Assembly (NCBI RefSeq): GCF_002352765.1
Contig: NZ_KZ293963.1
Coordinates: 332,368 to 396,367, forward strand
DNA length: 64,000 bases
From: Alteribacter populi
GTDB taxonomy: Bacteria > Bacillota > Bacilli > Bacillales > Salisediminibacteriaceae
Direction: 5' to 3'
The notes under the pieces are model-generated. The model searched no databases, was not told where the DNA came from, and was given only the letters and a program-made list of their open reading frames with translations. Shown here one piece after another: positions 8,188 through 16,798 of the stretch. Every line of letters starts with the position of its first letter. Within the stretch, counting starts at the first letter, position 1. A program made the translations under genes and the position numbers.

Positions 8188-9352
8188 TTTGTTACTGATT
8201 GCGTTTTTTCTATATTTGTTATCTACGATTCTGTTCGCCGTCTCCATTACAGGGAGACGGTTTAAGGACAAAGAAGGAAATGAAAAAAACCGACTCGGTC
8301 TTTTTGGCTACACCGCAGCCGTTTTGGCTTTAGTATTAGCCATTGGTTATTTTATCACGAGGTGGATTGCTGGTGGACATGCGCCAGTTAGTAACATGTT
8401 CGAATATACGGCGTTCCTTGGTATTATGATGAGCTTAGGGTTTGTGATCATCTATCCGATTTATAGAAGTAATGTACTCGGATTATTTACGATGCCTGTC
8501 GTGATGCTCATTATTGCATACGCGTCTGTATTTCCAACAGAAATTCAACCGCTTATTCCAGCGCTTCAATCGAGCTGGCTGAAAATACATGTCATTACAA
8601 CAGCCCTTGGTCAAGGAATTCTTGCCGTCAGTTTTGCGGCGGGACTCATTTACCTTGTGCGTGTGATTGACTTTACGAAAAGCTCAAAAAAAGTTAGAAC
8701 TCTTGAAATCATTTTTTACGGCTTACTCTGTTTTGTCGGTCATGTAATCTTAAATATGGGCTTTGGTGTTGCTGGTTATGAAGCAGAGTTCCAATATATG
8801 AATGAAAATGAGCAGGAAGCTACGATGACTTATCAATTACCGGCACTTATTGGTCCTAATGAGGGTACGCTTCTCACTGAAGACCGATTCTCACCGCTAG
8901 TTTCTGCACCTGCAATCATTGTTGCGGATGATTTGAATGCTGTCATTTGGGCGTTTTTCGCTGGTCTTGTTCTTTATTGGCTCATTCGTCTCATCATCAG
9001 AAAGCCTATTGGCGGAGCACTGCAAAAGGTTGTAAAGGGTGTAAATCCACAGAGTGCAGATGAACTAAGCTATCGGGCAATAGCGATCGGATTCCCAGTC
9101 TTTACACTTGGCGGACTTATTTTCGCAATGATTTGGGCACAAATTGCCTGGACGCGCTTCTGGGGCTGGGACCCGAAAGAAGTGTGGGCACTAATTACCT
9201 TTTTATTCTATGCTGCCTACCTTCATCTTCGCTTGTCACGAGGCTGGCAAGGAGAAAAGAGCGCGTGGCTATGTGTTGTTGGATTTGCAATTATTATGTT
9301 CAACTTGATTTTCGTTAATCTCGTCATTGCAGGTCTTCACTCATATGCTTAA
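8168..9352 (+). CDS. resC: Cytochrome c biogenesis protein ResC (CcsA type)
   Basis: A 394-residue protein with about eight membrane segments. The CcsA/CcmC haem-handling tryptophan-rich motif is WTRFWGWDPKEVWALITF; conserved His residues lie in GGHAPVSNMFEY and near IHVITTALGQG. Partner of ResB in haem delivery to apocytochrome c. Start ATG 8168 lies within resB with AGGAG upstream. A terminator follows at 9366-9397, separating resABC from resDE. Confidence 0.94.
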   Translation: MAQLSSNLLLIAFFLYLLSTILFAVSITGRRFKDKEGNEKNRLGLFGYTAAVLALVLAIGYFITRWIAGGHAPVSNMFEYTAFLGIMMSLGFVIIYPIYRSNVLGLFTMPVVMLIIAYASVFPTEIQPLIPALQSSWLKIHVITTALGQGILAVSFAAGLIYLVRVIDFTKSSKKVRTLEIIFYGLLCFVGHVILNMGFGVAGYEAEFQYMNENEQEATMTYQLPALIGPNEGTLLTEDRFSPLVSAPAIIVADDLNAVIWAFFAGLVLYWLIRLIIRKPIGGALQKVVKGVNPQSADELSYRAIAIGFPVFTLGGLIFAMIWAQIAWTRFWGWDPKEVWALITFLFYAAYLHLRLSRGWQGEKSAWLCVVGFAIIMFNLIFVNLVIAGLHSYA

Positions 9353-9365
9353 ATATTAAAATGAG

Positions 9366-9397
9366 AACCGTCTTGCTTTTGTTGGCAGGACGGTTTT
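9366..9397 (+). terminator. Rho-independent terminator after resC
   Basis: The arms AACCGTCTTGC and GCAGGACGGTT pair with an 8-nt loop and a short T run follows. It separates resABC from resDE, though read-through is likely as in related bacilli. Confidence 0.75.
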
Positions 9398-9434
9398 GTA
9401 TTCCTTTAAGCGGACAGCTATATCCGCTTTCCTG

Positions 9435-9589
9435 AGAGTTAAGAAAGTATAAAAATCTACGCTTCGGTGTCTAACTCCAGGCGCCATCGGCTCGTGTCAA
9501 ATAACCTGCCCGATTAAAAGTAAAAAGCACTTTTTATCGGACAGAACATTTGCATGTCGCCGATTAGCGGGCGCCTTGCGCTTTTCTTA
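9435..9589 (+). repeat. 155-bp structured intergenic repeat, copy A1
   Basis: It runs from AGAGTTAAGAAAGTATAAAA to GCGCCTTGCGCTTTTCTT. It is nearly identical to 30087-30243 and, truncated, to 39301-39415. Two nested inverted repeats are visible: an outer GGCGCC-ATCGGC pairing with GCCGAT..GGCGCC, and an inner CCGATTAAAAGT pairing with ACTTTTTATCGG. The resC-resD gap (362 bp) otherwise holds a terminator and a possible resD promoter. Confidence 0.85.
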
Positions 9590-9628
9590 CTTAATTCACG
9601 ATTTAGACACAGGTTTCTCGTGTACGAT

Positions 9629-9656
9629 ATGACGAATGGAATGTAGAAATGATACT
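9629..9656 (+). promoter_or_regulatory. Possible sigma-A promoter for resDE
   Basis: ATGACG, 16-bp spacer, GATACT, located about 60 bp before the resD start. Fair but not strong match to consensus. Confidence 0.3.
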
Positions 9657-9714
9657 ATTAAGGAGAATATAAAAAAAGATTTTCTTGAACGATTCGTGTT
9701 TAGGGAGGTTCACA

Positions 9715-10431
9715 ATGAATAATGAAGCAAAATTATTAGTCGTGGATGACGAGGAAAGAATACGCCGCCTTCTAAAAATGTATTTAGAGCGAGAAGGCTA
9801 TCAGGTTAAAGACGCTGAAAATGGAGAAAAAGCGTTAAAGATGGGTTTGGAAGAGGACTTTGATTTAATTATTCTCGACTTAATGATGCCAGGAATTGAT
9901 GGCATAGAAGTTTGTGAGGAATTACGAAAGCATAAAGCAACGCCTGTCATTATGCTCACAGCTAAAGGAGAAGAAGCGAACCGCGTGCAAGGGTTTGAGG
10001 CGGGAACAGATGATTATATCGTCAAGCCATTTAGCCCGAGAGAAGTCGTGTTAAGAGTAAAAGCGCTGTTGCGTCGGTCATCATCTACAAAGTTTTTACA
10101 AACGGAAACATCAACGAAGGATGTGCTCGTTTTTTCACATCTGACGATCGACCATGATGCTCACCGTGTTTTAGCTGACGGTGAAGAAATCAGTCTTACA
10201 CCAAAAGAATACGAGCTTCTTCATTATTTAGCGCAATCTCCGGATAAAGTGTTTGCTAGAGAGGATCTGCTTAAAGATGTTTGGAATTATGAGTTTTTCG
10301 GTGATCTGCGAACTGTGGATACTCATATTAAGCGATTGAGGGAAAAGCTAACAAAAGTTTCTCCAGAAGCAGCGAATATGATTTCTACAGTCTGGGGTAT
10401 TGGCTATAAGTTTGAGGCTGGGAAGTCATAA
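9715..10431 (+). CDS. resD: Two-component response regulator ResD
   Basis: From ATG 9715 (RBS AGGGAGGT, spacing 5) it encodes 238 residues. The receiver domain (residues 6-118) has acidic pocket Asp11/Asp12, phospho-acceptor Asp55 (IILDLMMPG) and Lys in IVKPFSP. The OmpR-type winged helix (about 140-236) contains LTPKEYELLHYLA and RTVDTHIKRLREKL. In B. subtilis ResD activates aerobic and anaerobic respiration genes, including resABC. The frame extends 30 bp upstream without an RBS. The stop overlaps the resE start by one base. Confidence 0.94.
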   Translation: MNNEAKLLVVDDEERIRRLLKMYLEREGYQVKDAENGEKALKMGLEEDFDLIILDLMMPGIDGIEVCEELRKHKATPVIMLTAKGEEANRVQGFEAGTDDYIVKPFSPREVVLRVKALLRRSSSTKFLQTETSTKDVLVFSHLTIDHDAHRVLADGEEISLTPKEYELLHYLAQSPDKVFAREDLLKDVWNYEFFGDLRTVDTHIKRLREKLTKVSPEAANMISTVWGIGYKFEAGKS

Positions 10432-12209
10432 TGTTTTGGAGGAGTGTCGTCGGAAAATTATGGGCGACAATCTTACTTCTCGTTAGTGTTGTACTCCTTA
10501 TTCTCACTGTTCTTCTCTTGCAATACTTTGAGCACTTTCATTCAGAGCATGCAGAAGAGCAAATGATTAATCACGCTTCGTTGATTGTCGATGTGTTAGA
10601 AGATGAGGAAACAAGTGAATCAGCAATTGAAATGAGTTGGAAAATAGCTGATACTTACTCAACTAAAGCTGTTATTCTAAGCGGTGAAGAAGATTATTGG
10701 TATTCGTCCGGTAATTCAATGAAAGAACTTCCTCTAAGCGTACTTTATGAGGATCCTCAACTGTCAAGTGTTCTAAACGAAGGGCAACCGGTCGTTCAAA
10801 GAGGCGATTATGAACTGAATGGTGCAAATGAGAGTCATCAGGAGTTGCTCATTGTGGGCATCCCTTTTCAGTCGGAAAGTGAAATTGGAGCAGTATTTTT
10901 ATATCAGCCACTTGAGATGGTAAATGAAGCTTCCGTTCAAACGAAGCATATTATTTTTTTAAGTGCTGGTATTGCTATCATTCTTACAACGATCTTTGCT
11001 TTCTTTTTAACGACACGGATTACAGCGCCACTAAGAAGGATGAGAACAGCTTCATTAGAATTAGCAAAGGGAAATTTCGATACAAAAATCCCCGTTCGAA
11101 CTAGAGATGAGATCGGCCACCTAGGAATGGCGTTTAACCGAATGGCTCGGGCGTTGAATACGAACTTGGCTGCATTAAACCGGGAAAAAGAACAGCTGTC
11201 GCGGATTTTAAGTTCTATGGCGGATGGGGTAGTGACTCTTGATCGCCGGGGTGAGATGAGGGTAACGAATCCTCCCGCGGAAGCCTTTGTCCAAGCATGG
11301 CGCTATGAAAATGATAAAAATGAGAAAAATGGCAATCAGCTTCCTGAAGAAATTGGTTATCTTTTTAAACAAGTGGTTGCAACAGAAACTGAGCAAATTG
11401 CAGAGGTAGATGTGCAAGGCAGGAGCTGGGGGATTTTAATGACGCCTCTTTATGATAAAAATGACATTCGTGGAGCTGTTGCTGTTTTAAGAGATATGAC
11501 TGATGAACGTCTTCATGATAAGCTTAGAAAAGACTTTATCGCAAATGTGTCTCATGAGCTAAGAACCCCGATATCCATGCTTCAAGGGTATAGTGAGGCG
11601 ATTATTGATGACATTGCAGGCTCAGAAGAAGAAAAGAAAGAGTTAGCCCAGGTTATTTATGATGAATCTTTACGTATTGGGCGTCTTGTAAATGAGCTAC
11701 TCGACCTAGCCAGAATGGAAGCGGGCCATATTCAATTGAACTTGGATAAAGTAAATATATCGGAGTTTTCTCATCGGGTGGTCCGGAAGTTTTCCGGTCT
11801 TGCTAAAGAGCATGATGTAAAACTTCAGGAAAGCATCGAACAACTGGACACCATACTAGAGATTGATCCGGATCGTATTGAGCAAGTCCTCACCAACCTG
11901 ATTGATAATGCGATAAGGCATACTTCTGAAAAAGGCAGTGTAACATTAAAAGTAAATAGCGTTGAACAAGGGATTAAAATGGACGTTGAAGATACGGGAA
12001 GCGGAATCCCGGAAGAAGATTTGCCCTTTGTCTTTGAACGGTTTTATAAAGCAGACAAAGCTAGGACGAGAGGACATTCTGGAACAGGATTAGGATTATC
12101 CATAGCTAAAAATATTGTAGATGCTCATAATGGAAAAGTGTCGGTTCATAGTAAATTGAACGAAGGAACGACATTTACAGTTCTTTTACCTTATGATAAA
12201 ACAAATTAG
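10431..12209 (+). CDS. resE: Sensor histidine kinase ResE
   Basis: A 592-residue membrane kinase: membrane segment about 10-31, extracellular sensor region, second segment about 173-193, HAMP (194-250), PAS-like region (255-360), HisKA with phospho-acceptor His375 in NVSHELRTP, and HATPase with N box (RIEQVLTNLIDNAIRHT), G1 DTGSGIP and G2 GHSGTGLGLS. It phosphorylates ResD in response to oxygen or redox state; the PAS region is the usual sensor. Start ATG overlaps the resD stop (TAATG). A strong terminator follows. Confidence 0.94.
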   Translation: MFWRSVVGKLWATILLLVSVVLLILTVLLLQYFEHFHSEHAEEQMINHASLIVDVLEDEETSESAIEMSWKIADTYSTKAVILSGEEDYWYSSGNSMKELPLSVLYEDPQLSSVLNEGQPVVQRGDYELNGANESHQELLIVGIPFQSESEIGAVFLYQPLEMVNEASVQTKHIIFLSAGIAIILTTIFAFFLTTRITAPLRRMRTASLELAKGNFDTKIPVRTRDEIGHLGMAFNRMARALNTNLAALNREKEQLSRILSSMADGVVTLDRRGEMRVTNPPAEAFVQAWRYENDKNEKNGNQLPEEIGYLFKQVVATETEQIAEVDVQGRSWGILMTPLYDKNDIRGAVAVLRDMTDERLHDKLRKDFIANVSHELRTPISMLQGYSEAIIDDIAGSEEEKKELAQVIYDESLRIGRLVNELLDLARMEAGHIQLNLDKVNISEFSHRVVRKFSGLAKEHDVKLQESIEQLDTILEIDPDRIEQVLTNLIDNAIRHTSEKGSVTLKVNSVEQGIKMDVEDTGSGIPEEDLPFVFERFYKADKARTRGHSGTGLGLSIAKNIVDAHNGKVSVHSKLNEGTTFTVLLPYDKTN

Positions 12210-12266
12210 TGACGTATTGTTCCGAAAAATCTAGTTCCACACGAAACATGGACAATCACTGTATAA

Positions 12267-12299
12267 AAAGCTGAAGGGAAACGAACCTTCAGCTTTTTT
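12267..12299 (+). terminator. Rho-independent terminator after resE
   Basis: AAAGCTGAAGG / CCTTCAGCTTT hairpin with an 8-nt loop and T6. Confidence 0.88.
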
Positions 12300-12369
12300 G
12301 TACTACTATAAGAAAGGTTAACTTCTCTAAAGGGATAAAGTATAAGCACAACGAAAGCTTTCTTTATAA

Positions 12370-12397
12370 AGAAGACAGCTACCTTCATGCCGCTCGT
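12370..12397 (-). repeat. Fragment of the 105-bp repeat (C family)
   Basis: GACAGCTACCTTCATGCCGC matches the start of the complete copies at 17348-17453 and 56046-56151. Only about 28 bp are kept. It lies directly downstream of moaB. Confidence 0.6.
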
Positions 12398-12400
12398 GAT

Positions 12401-12913
12401 CTATAAGTCTTTCTGTACTTCCTTGACCACATGGGTAACCTCTGGAATTATGAGTTCGTCCATAGCGAGCTTTACGGCCCCGGATGAGCCAGGTGTTGAA
12501 AAAATCGTTGTATTTCCACGTATTCCGGCAGTGGCTCGGCTTAACATAGCCGCGGGACCGATATCCTTTTCGTAGCTTAAGTATCGGAAGAGTTCACCAA
12601 ATCCAGGGAGCGTTTTGTCTAACATACTTTCCACCGCTTCAAAAGTTGTGTCTCTTAATGCAATGCCTGTGCCCCCGGTTATCAATAAGACAGAAATGTC
12701 TTTGTCTTGTTCCGCTTCTCGGATTACTTGTTGAATAGTCGTAAATTCATCCTTAACGATTTGATATCGCACAACGCTGTGCCCGGCATCTGATAGTTTT
12801 TTTTTCATCAGTTTTCCACTTTTGTCTGTGTCTTCAGTTCGTGTGTCAGAGACAGTTAAAACCATACAATTTACGTACTTGGGCGATTCCTTTCGGTGTT
12901 GTTCTGTGCTCAA
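12401..12913 (-). CDS. moaB: Molybdenum cofactor biosynthesis protein B (MoaB, MogA-like)
   Basis: A 170-residue protein with the MoCF-binding fold: VLTVSDTRTEDTDKSGKLM near the N-terminus, VLLITGGTGIALRDTTFEAV in the middle, and FSTPGSSGAVKLAMDELI near the end. Family members bind or adenylylate molybdopterin. RBS GGAGGAG precedes the ATG on the minus strand. No other molybdenum cofactor gene lies nearby: it stands alone between resE (convergent) and the divergent cobalamin operon. Alternative: a housekeeping MoaB paralogue with another role; the family call is secure, the precise reaction less so. Confidence 0.9.
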   Translation of the reverse strand: MSTEQHRKESPKYVNCMVLTVSDTRTEDTDKSGKLMKKKLSDAGHSVVRYQIVKDEFTTIQQVIREAEQDKDISVLLITGGTGIALRDTTFEAVESMLDKTLPGFGELFRYLSYEKDIGPAAMLSRATAGIRGNTTIFSTPGSSGAVKLAMDELIIPEVTHVVKEVQKDL

Positions 12914-12991
12914 TATTTTCTCCTCCTCTTTAATGGCTATTAATATTGTATAGGATGTCAGCCTTGAAGAACAACAATGTAGAATTTTGGT

Positions 12992-13021
12992 GTGACGAAT
13001 CGAATCATCTTGATGTATAAT
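12992..13021 (+). promoter_or_regulatory. Predicted sigma-A promoter of the cobalamin operon
   Basis: GTGACG, 18-bp spacer, perfect -10 TATAAT, about 35 bp before the riboswitch aptamer. Confidence 0.45.
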
Positions 13022-13054
13022 GAAATTTGTAAATGCATTCTATACGTCTGCTAC

Positions 13055-13240
13055 TTTAAGGTCGTGTTGTGTTTCAACATGTGAAAAGGGAAATCGGTGT
13101 AAATCCGACACGGTCCCGCCACTGTAAACGTATTGACTTTTTCATAGCCACTATGGGCTTGGGATGTTTTTTCACTCCACTGGTACTATTGACGGGAAGG
13201 AAGAATGGGTCAAATAACGTAAGTCAGGAGACCTGCCTTA
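13055..13240 (+). promoter_or_regulatory. Cobalamin (AdoCbl) riboswitch
   Basis: The conserved core is visible: GGGAA..GGTG..A.TCC..C (13088-13111), CCCGCCACTG (13115-13124), and the B12 box AGTCAGGAGACCTGCC at 13222-13237. It lies 225 bp before btuF, the first gene of a B12 uptake operon, and a terminator stands between them. This fits transcription attenuation: with the ligand bound, the operon is switched off. Confidence 0.95.
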
Positions 13241-13355
13241 AAGTTTTCTTACCTTCGGGCAAAAGGTGAAGCAGTGACGAGAGGTGTTCATTCTTGAATG
13301 AGCGAGGCGCTTTTATTCAAGATGAATAAAACTTTCGTTCATATGTTGTGATCAC

Positions 13356-13391
13356 CGTCTTTGAAGGGTTGTCTTTCAAGGACGTTTTTTT
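13356..13391 (+). terminator. Terminator of the cobalamin riboswitch (expression platform)
   Basis: CGTCTTTGAA pairs with TTCAAGGACG and is followed by T7, 116 bp after the B12 box. Its placement between riboswitch and btuF suggests conditional termination. Another hairpin, TCTTGAATGA/TTATTCAAGA (13293-13322), lies between and may be the alternative structure. Confidence 0.75.
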
Positions 13392-13462
13392 GATTTTCTT
13401 TACTTTTCGATGATAGAGGCGATAGAAACAGTTTGCAAATATACATAAGGGGAGAATAAGTG

Positions 13463-14416
13463 ATGAATAAGAGTGTGATGTTACTTATTGCATGTAGCAT
13501 GATGATTATACTTGCGGCATGTTCAGATGGAAGCGAAGAGCCGGAAGCAGATGAGGCTAATGAAACTACGCAAGAAGGGAGTTTATACCCACTCACTCTT
13601 GAAGATGCGCGTGGCACAGAGTTTACACTAGAAGAGCAGCCTGAAAAAATTATTTCCTTGTTACCAAGTAATACAGAAATGATTTATAGTTTGGATGCTT
13701 GGGATCAGCTTATTGCAGTTACTGGAAATGATGATTATCCTCCAGAAGCTAATGAACTACCAACTGTTGGAGATATGACGATCGATGTTGAAGAGACGAT
13801 CTCTCAAAATCCTGACGTCGTATTAGCTGGTCAGATAAATGACATGGATGCAATTGGTCAAATCGAGGAAGCTGGCATTCCAGTTGTAGTGATTGAAGAT
13901 ACAAACAGCTTTGAAGACCTTTACGATACGATTGAATTTGTAGGAACTGTTTTAGGGAAACAAAACGAGGCAGAAGTACTAATTAACGATATGCAAGCGC
14001 GAATTGAAAGCATCGAAGCTGTCGCTCAAAATATTCCTGATGAAGACCAATTGGATGTTTGGGTGGAAGTTGATGCTGATCCGGACCTTTTCACAACCGG
14101 TTCTGAAACGTTTGTAGATGAAATGCTGACGATGATTGGTGCTAACAATGTAGCTCATGAGGAAGTGGGTTGGGTCCAATATACAGAAGAGGATGCGATC
14201 AGTCTTAATCCGAATGTGATTATCATTACATACGGTGCTTATATAGAAAATTCTGAGGAAAACGTGCTAAATAGAGCAGCTTGGCAAAGTGTACCTGCTG
14301 TAGAGGATGAGAGAGTGTATTCATTAGACGATGCAAATACTGTATCAAGACAAGGTCCTCGGTTAATTGAAGGAGTCGAAACCCTTGCCGAACTTATTTA
14401 CCCAGAATATTACTAA
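13463..14416 (+). CDS. btuF: Cobalamin ABC transporter substrate-binding lipoprotein (BtuF/YvrC)
   Basis: A 317-residue lipoprotein: signal peptide with lipobox LAAC (Cys near residue 21), then an acidic linker and the two-lobed periplasmic-binding fold typical of vitamin B12/iron-siderophore receptors (EKIISLLPSNTEMIYSLDAW, NPDVVLAG, AWQSVPAVEDERVY). The riboswitch upstream assigns cobalamin or a corrinoid as the substrate. The preferred start is ATG 13463 with AAGGGGAG upstream; a GTG lies one codon earlier. Gene order matches B. subtilis yvrC-yvrB-yvrA-yvqK. It overlaps btuC by 32 bp. Confidence 0.9.
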   Translation: MNKSVMLLIACSMMIILAACSDGSEEPEADEANETTQEGSLYPLTLEDARGTEFTLEEQPEKIISLLPSNTEMIYSLDAWDQLIAVTGNDDYPPEANELPTVGDMTIDVEETISQNPDVVLAGQINDMDAIGQIEEAGIPVVVIEDTNSFEDLYDTIEFVGTVLGKQNEAEVLINDMQARIESIEAVAQNIPDEDQLDVWVEVDADPDLFTTGSETFVDEMLTMIGANNVAHEEVGWVQYTEEDAISLNPNVIIITYGAYIENSEENVLNRAAWQSVPAVEDERVYSLDDANTVSRQGPRLIEGVETLAELIYPEYY

Positions 14417-15449
14417 GGGATTGCTTACACCTAAATATTTGCTAACATTTCTTTTATTAACCACTGCTGTTTTAACAGGAGTAGGTGTAGGGAGCGTTGC
14501 GATTCCTCCTGTCGAGGTGCTTTTCATTTTACTACAGCAGTTACCTGGTGTTCCGCTAATGAGGGAAATTGATCCTACGATTGAGCATATTGTCCTTGAA
14601 ATCCGCCTCCCCCGCGTCCTATTGGCTTTACTTGTTGGGGCATCATTATCTGTAGCGGGAGCAGCTTTTCAAGGGCTGTTACGAAATCCGCTAGCGGATC
14701 CTTATACACTAGGGGCATCCTCTGGTGCAGCGGTTGGAGCGGTGATGGTATTTTATTTTGGGTTTACCATTCCACTCGTAGGTACTTTTACAATACCTGT
14801 GATGGCAATAGCAGGGGGATTTGTATCCCTTTATCTTGTATTAGCACTTGCAAAGCTAGTGAGTCGGTCGATGGCTGTCGAAACGATTATACTAATCGGG
14901 ATTGTGCTCAGTTCTTTTTTAGGGGCAATCATTTCTTTGATGATTGCTTTAAGTACGGATGAGTTAAGGCAAATCATTAACTGGCTTATGGGATCGGTAG
15001 GAATGAGAGGTTGGCCTTACGTATATTTGATCTTTCCCTTTTTTATAACGGGTTGGGTAATGTTGCTCGTCCATTGGCGTGAGCTGAATGCCTTTGGATT
15101 TGGAGAACAATCAGCTCATCACCTAGGAATTGATGTCCAAAAAAAGAAGCAATGGATATTGTTTGCTGCAGCGATATTAACCGGAGCAGCTGTGGCTGTA
15201 TCGGGGACAATAGGTTTTGTAGGGCTGGTTATTCCTCATTTTATTCGATTATTAATCGGGCCGGATCATAAACATCTGCTATTTTTATCTGCTCTGGGTG
15301 GAGGAGCTTTTCTCATCTTTGCCGATGTTCTAGCACGAACCCTTCTAGCACCCCAAGAACTTCCGATCGGAGTCATTACAGCACTAGTAGGAGCACCTAT
15401 ATTCGGACTAATTCTTGTGTTGAAGTTAAAAAGTAAACTCGCTATGTAA
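14385..15449 (+). CDS. btuC: Cobalamin ABC transporter permease (BtuC/YvrB)
   Basis: A BtuC/FecCD-family permease of about 354 residues and roughly ten membrane segments. It contains VLEIRLPRVLLALLVGASLS, AGAAFQGLLRNPLADPYTLG and GTIGFVGLVIPHFIRLLIGP, the classic family signatures. The start is taken as TTG 14385, since GAAGGAG lies 9 nt upstream; the frame is open back to another TTG at 14367. The start lies 32 bp inside btuF, so translation is likely coupled. Confidence 0.9.
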   Translation: MPNLFTQNITKGLLTPKYLLTFLLLTTAVLTGVGVGSVAIPPVEVLFILLQQLPGVPLMREIDPTIEHIVLEIRLPRVLLALLVGASLSVAGAAFQGLLRNPLADPYTLGASSGAAVGAVMVFYFGFTIPLVGTFTIPVMAIAGGFVSLYLVLALAKLVSRSMAVETIILIGIVLSSFLGAIISLMIALSTDELRQIINWLMGSVGMRGWPYVYLIFPFFITGWVMLLVHWRELNAFGFGEQSAHHLGIDVQKKKQWILFAAAILTGAAVAVSGTIGFVGLVIPHFIRLLIGPDHKHLLFLSALGGGAFLIFADVLARTLLAPQELPIGVITALVGAPIFGLILVLKLKSKLAM

Positions 15450-15466
15450 AGAAAGGACTGTTGAAC

Positions 15467-16798
15467 GTGATTCGAGCCTTAAACCTATCAACAGGGTACG
15501 ATAAAAAAAGAATTATAAACAACCTTTCTTTTCATGTAGCAGAAGGAGAGTTGTTTGGTGTACTAGGACCTAACGGAAGCGGAAAAACGACTCTTCTTAA
15601 AGCCTTGACCCGTTCACTTGATGTGAAAGAAGGGCAAATTTACATTGCAGGAAAAGAACTAGGTCACTTTGAGGTAAAGGACCTTGCTAAGGTTGTCACT
15701 TTATTGCCTCAGCACCAGGAGCATTCTTTTTCCTTTACTGTAAAAGAAGTGGTTGCCATGGGAAGGTACCCACATAAAAAAGGGTTGTTTCATTTTTATA
15801 ATGAAGAAGATGAGAGTCTTATAGATGAGATGATGACGCTGATGGACGTGAAAGGCTTTGCGAATCAATCGTTAAACACTTTGAGCGGTGGAGAACAACA
15901 GAGGGTGTTTTTAGCTCGAGCATTAGTCCAACAGCCTAAATTGTTACTTTTGGATGAACCTACAAACCACCTTGATATCTCGTATCAGATGGAATTGATG
16001 AATCGAATTAAAAACTTGTCAAAGGAAAAAGGGTTAACCGTCCTTTCAATTCTCCATGACATTAATTTAGCAAGTTTATTTTGTGATCGGGTACTGCTTC
16101 TCCATGATGGCCGTGAGGTGAAAACGGGAGCTCCAGGAGAAGTGCTGATCCCTGCTCGTTTGTCTAACGTTTACCAAACCCCTCTTATTGAAACGGCTCA
16201 TCCGACGATCCCGAAACCACTGATAACCTATGAACCGATAGAGAATTCGGTGGATGAAGTCCCTTTTTTGGAATATAAAGAAACAGAAGATGCTCTATTA
16301 ATTTTAAGCAAACATCCGTTACGAACACTTACTACGAGTAATAAAGAACGTCCATTTAGGTGGGTACGTGAGTTCATATTTTATAATGAAAAGCATAAAA
16401 CGACAAACTCTTTTTCAACAGAGAAGCTCCGGTATCCATTTTCTTGTCCAGATGAACATCAATATGAGATTATCGATAAACAAACGGCAGGTTTTTGCGT
16501 TGTTCTTCTCGAAGAAAAATTGAAGAGACAATGCATTGCTGCTGCAATCTTCATTGATGGGCATTTATATGATGGAGAAATGCTTGATTTAATGATGAAG
16601 GTTCATACTATTTTCGAGTCAGTTTCTGTCAATTCGCAACTTCCAAGAGAGATTAGCATTTCAGTAAGAGCAAACGTTTCCGAGTGGCACGGGGATCAAG
16701 AGCTACTCGATTGGATTTTCTCAAATGAGCAGGAACGTTTGACTAGAAGTTTGGAAGGAGAGGAAAAGAGTGAAGATCTATACGAAAAAAGGCGATAA
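15467..16798 (+). CDS. btuD: Cobalamin ABC transporter ATP-binding protein with C-terminal extension (BtuD/YvrA)
   Basis: An ABC ATPase of 443 residues from GTG 15467 (GAAAGGA with 9-nt spacing; TTG 15461 is the alternative). Walker A GPNGSGKTT, signature LSGGEQQR, Walker B LLLLDEPTNHLD and the H-loop ILHDINLA lie in the first 240 residues. A further 190 residues or so are not part of the ATPase. Their stretches TAGFCVVLLEEK and AAAIFIDGHLYDGEM are unlike an ABC domain. B. subtilis YvrA has a similar total length, so the extension seems a lineage feature. Its role is unknown to me (a corrinoid-remodelling domain such as CbiZ is a possibility I could not confirm). Confidence 0.88.
   Translation: MIRALNLSTGYDKKRIINNLSFHVAEGELFGVLGPNGSGKTTLLKALTRSLDVKEGQIYIAGKELGHFEVKDLAKVVTLLPQHQEHSFSFTVKEVVAMGRYPHKKGLFHFYNEEDESLIDEMMTLMDVKGFANQSLNTLSGGEQQRVFLARALVQQPKLLLLDEPTNHLDISYQMELMNRIKNLSKEKGLTVLSILHDINLASLFCDRVLLLHDGREVKTGAPGEVLIPARLSNVYQTPLIETAHPTIPKPLITYEPIENSVDEVPFLEYKETEDALLILSKHPLRTLTTSNKERPFRWVREFIFYNEKHKTTNSFSTEKLRYPFSCPDEHQYEIIDKQTAGFCVVLLEEKLKRQCIAAAIFIDGHLYDGEMLDLMMKVHTIFESVSVNSQLPREISISVRANVSEWHGDQELLDWIFSNEQERLTRSLEGEEKSEDLYEKRR

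Noticed and set aside
13069..13269. 66-codon frame over the cobalamin leader
   Set aside because: The conserved aptamer core and B12 box explain this sequence as a riboswitch.
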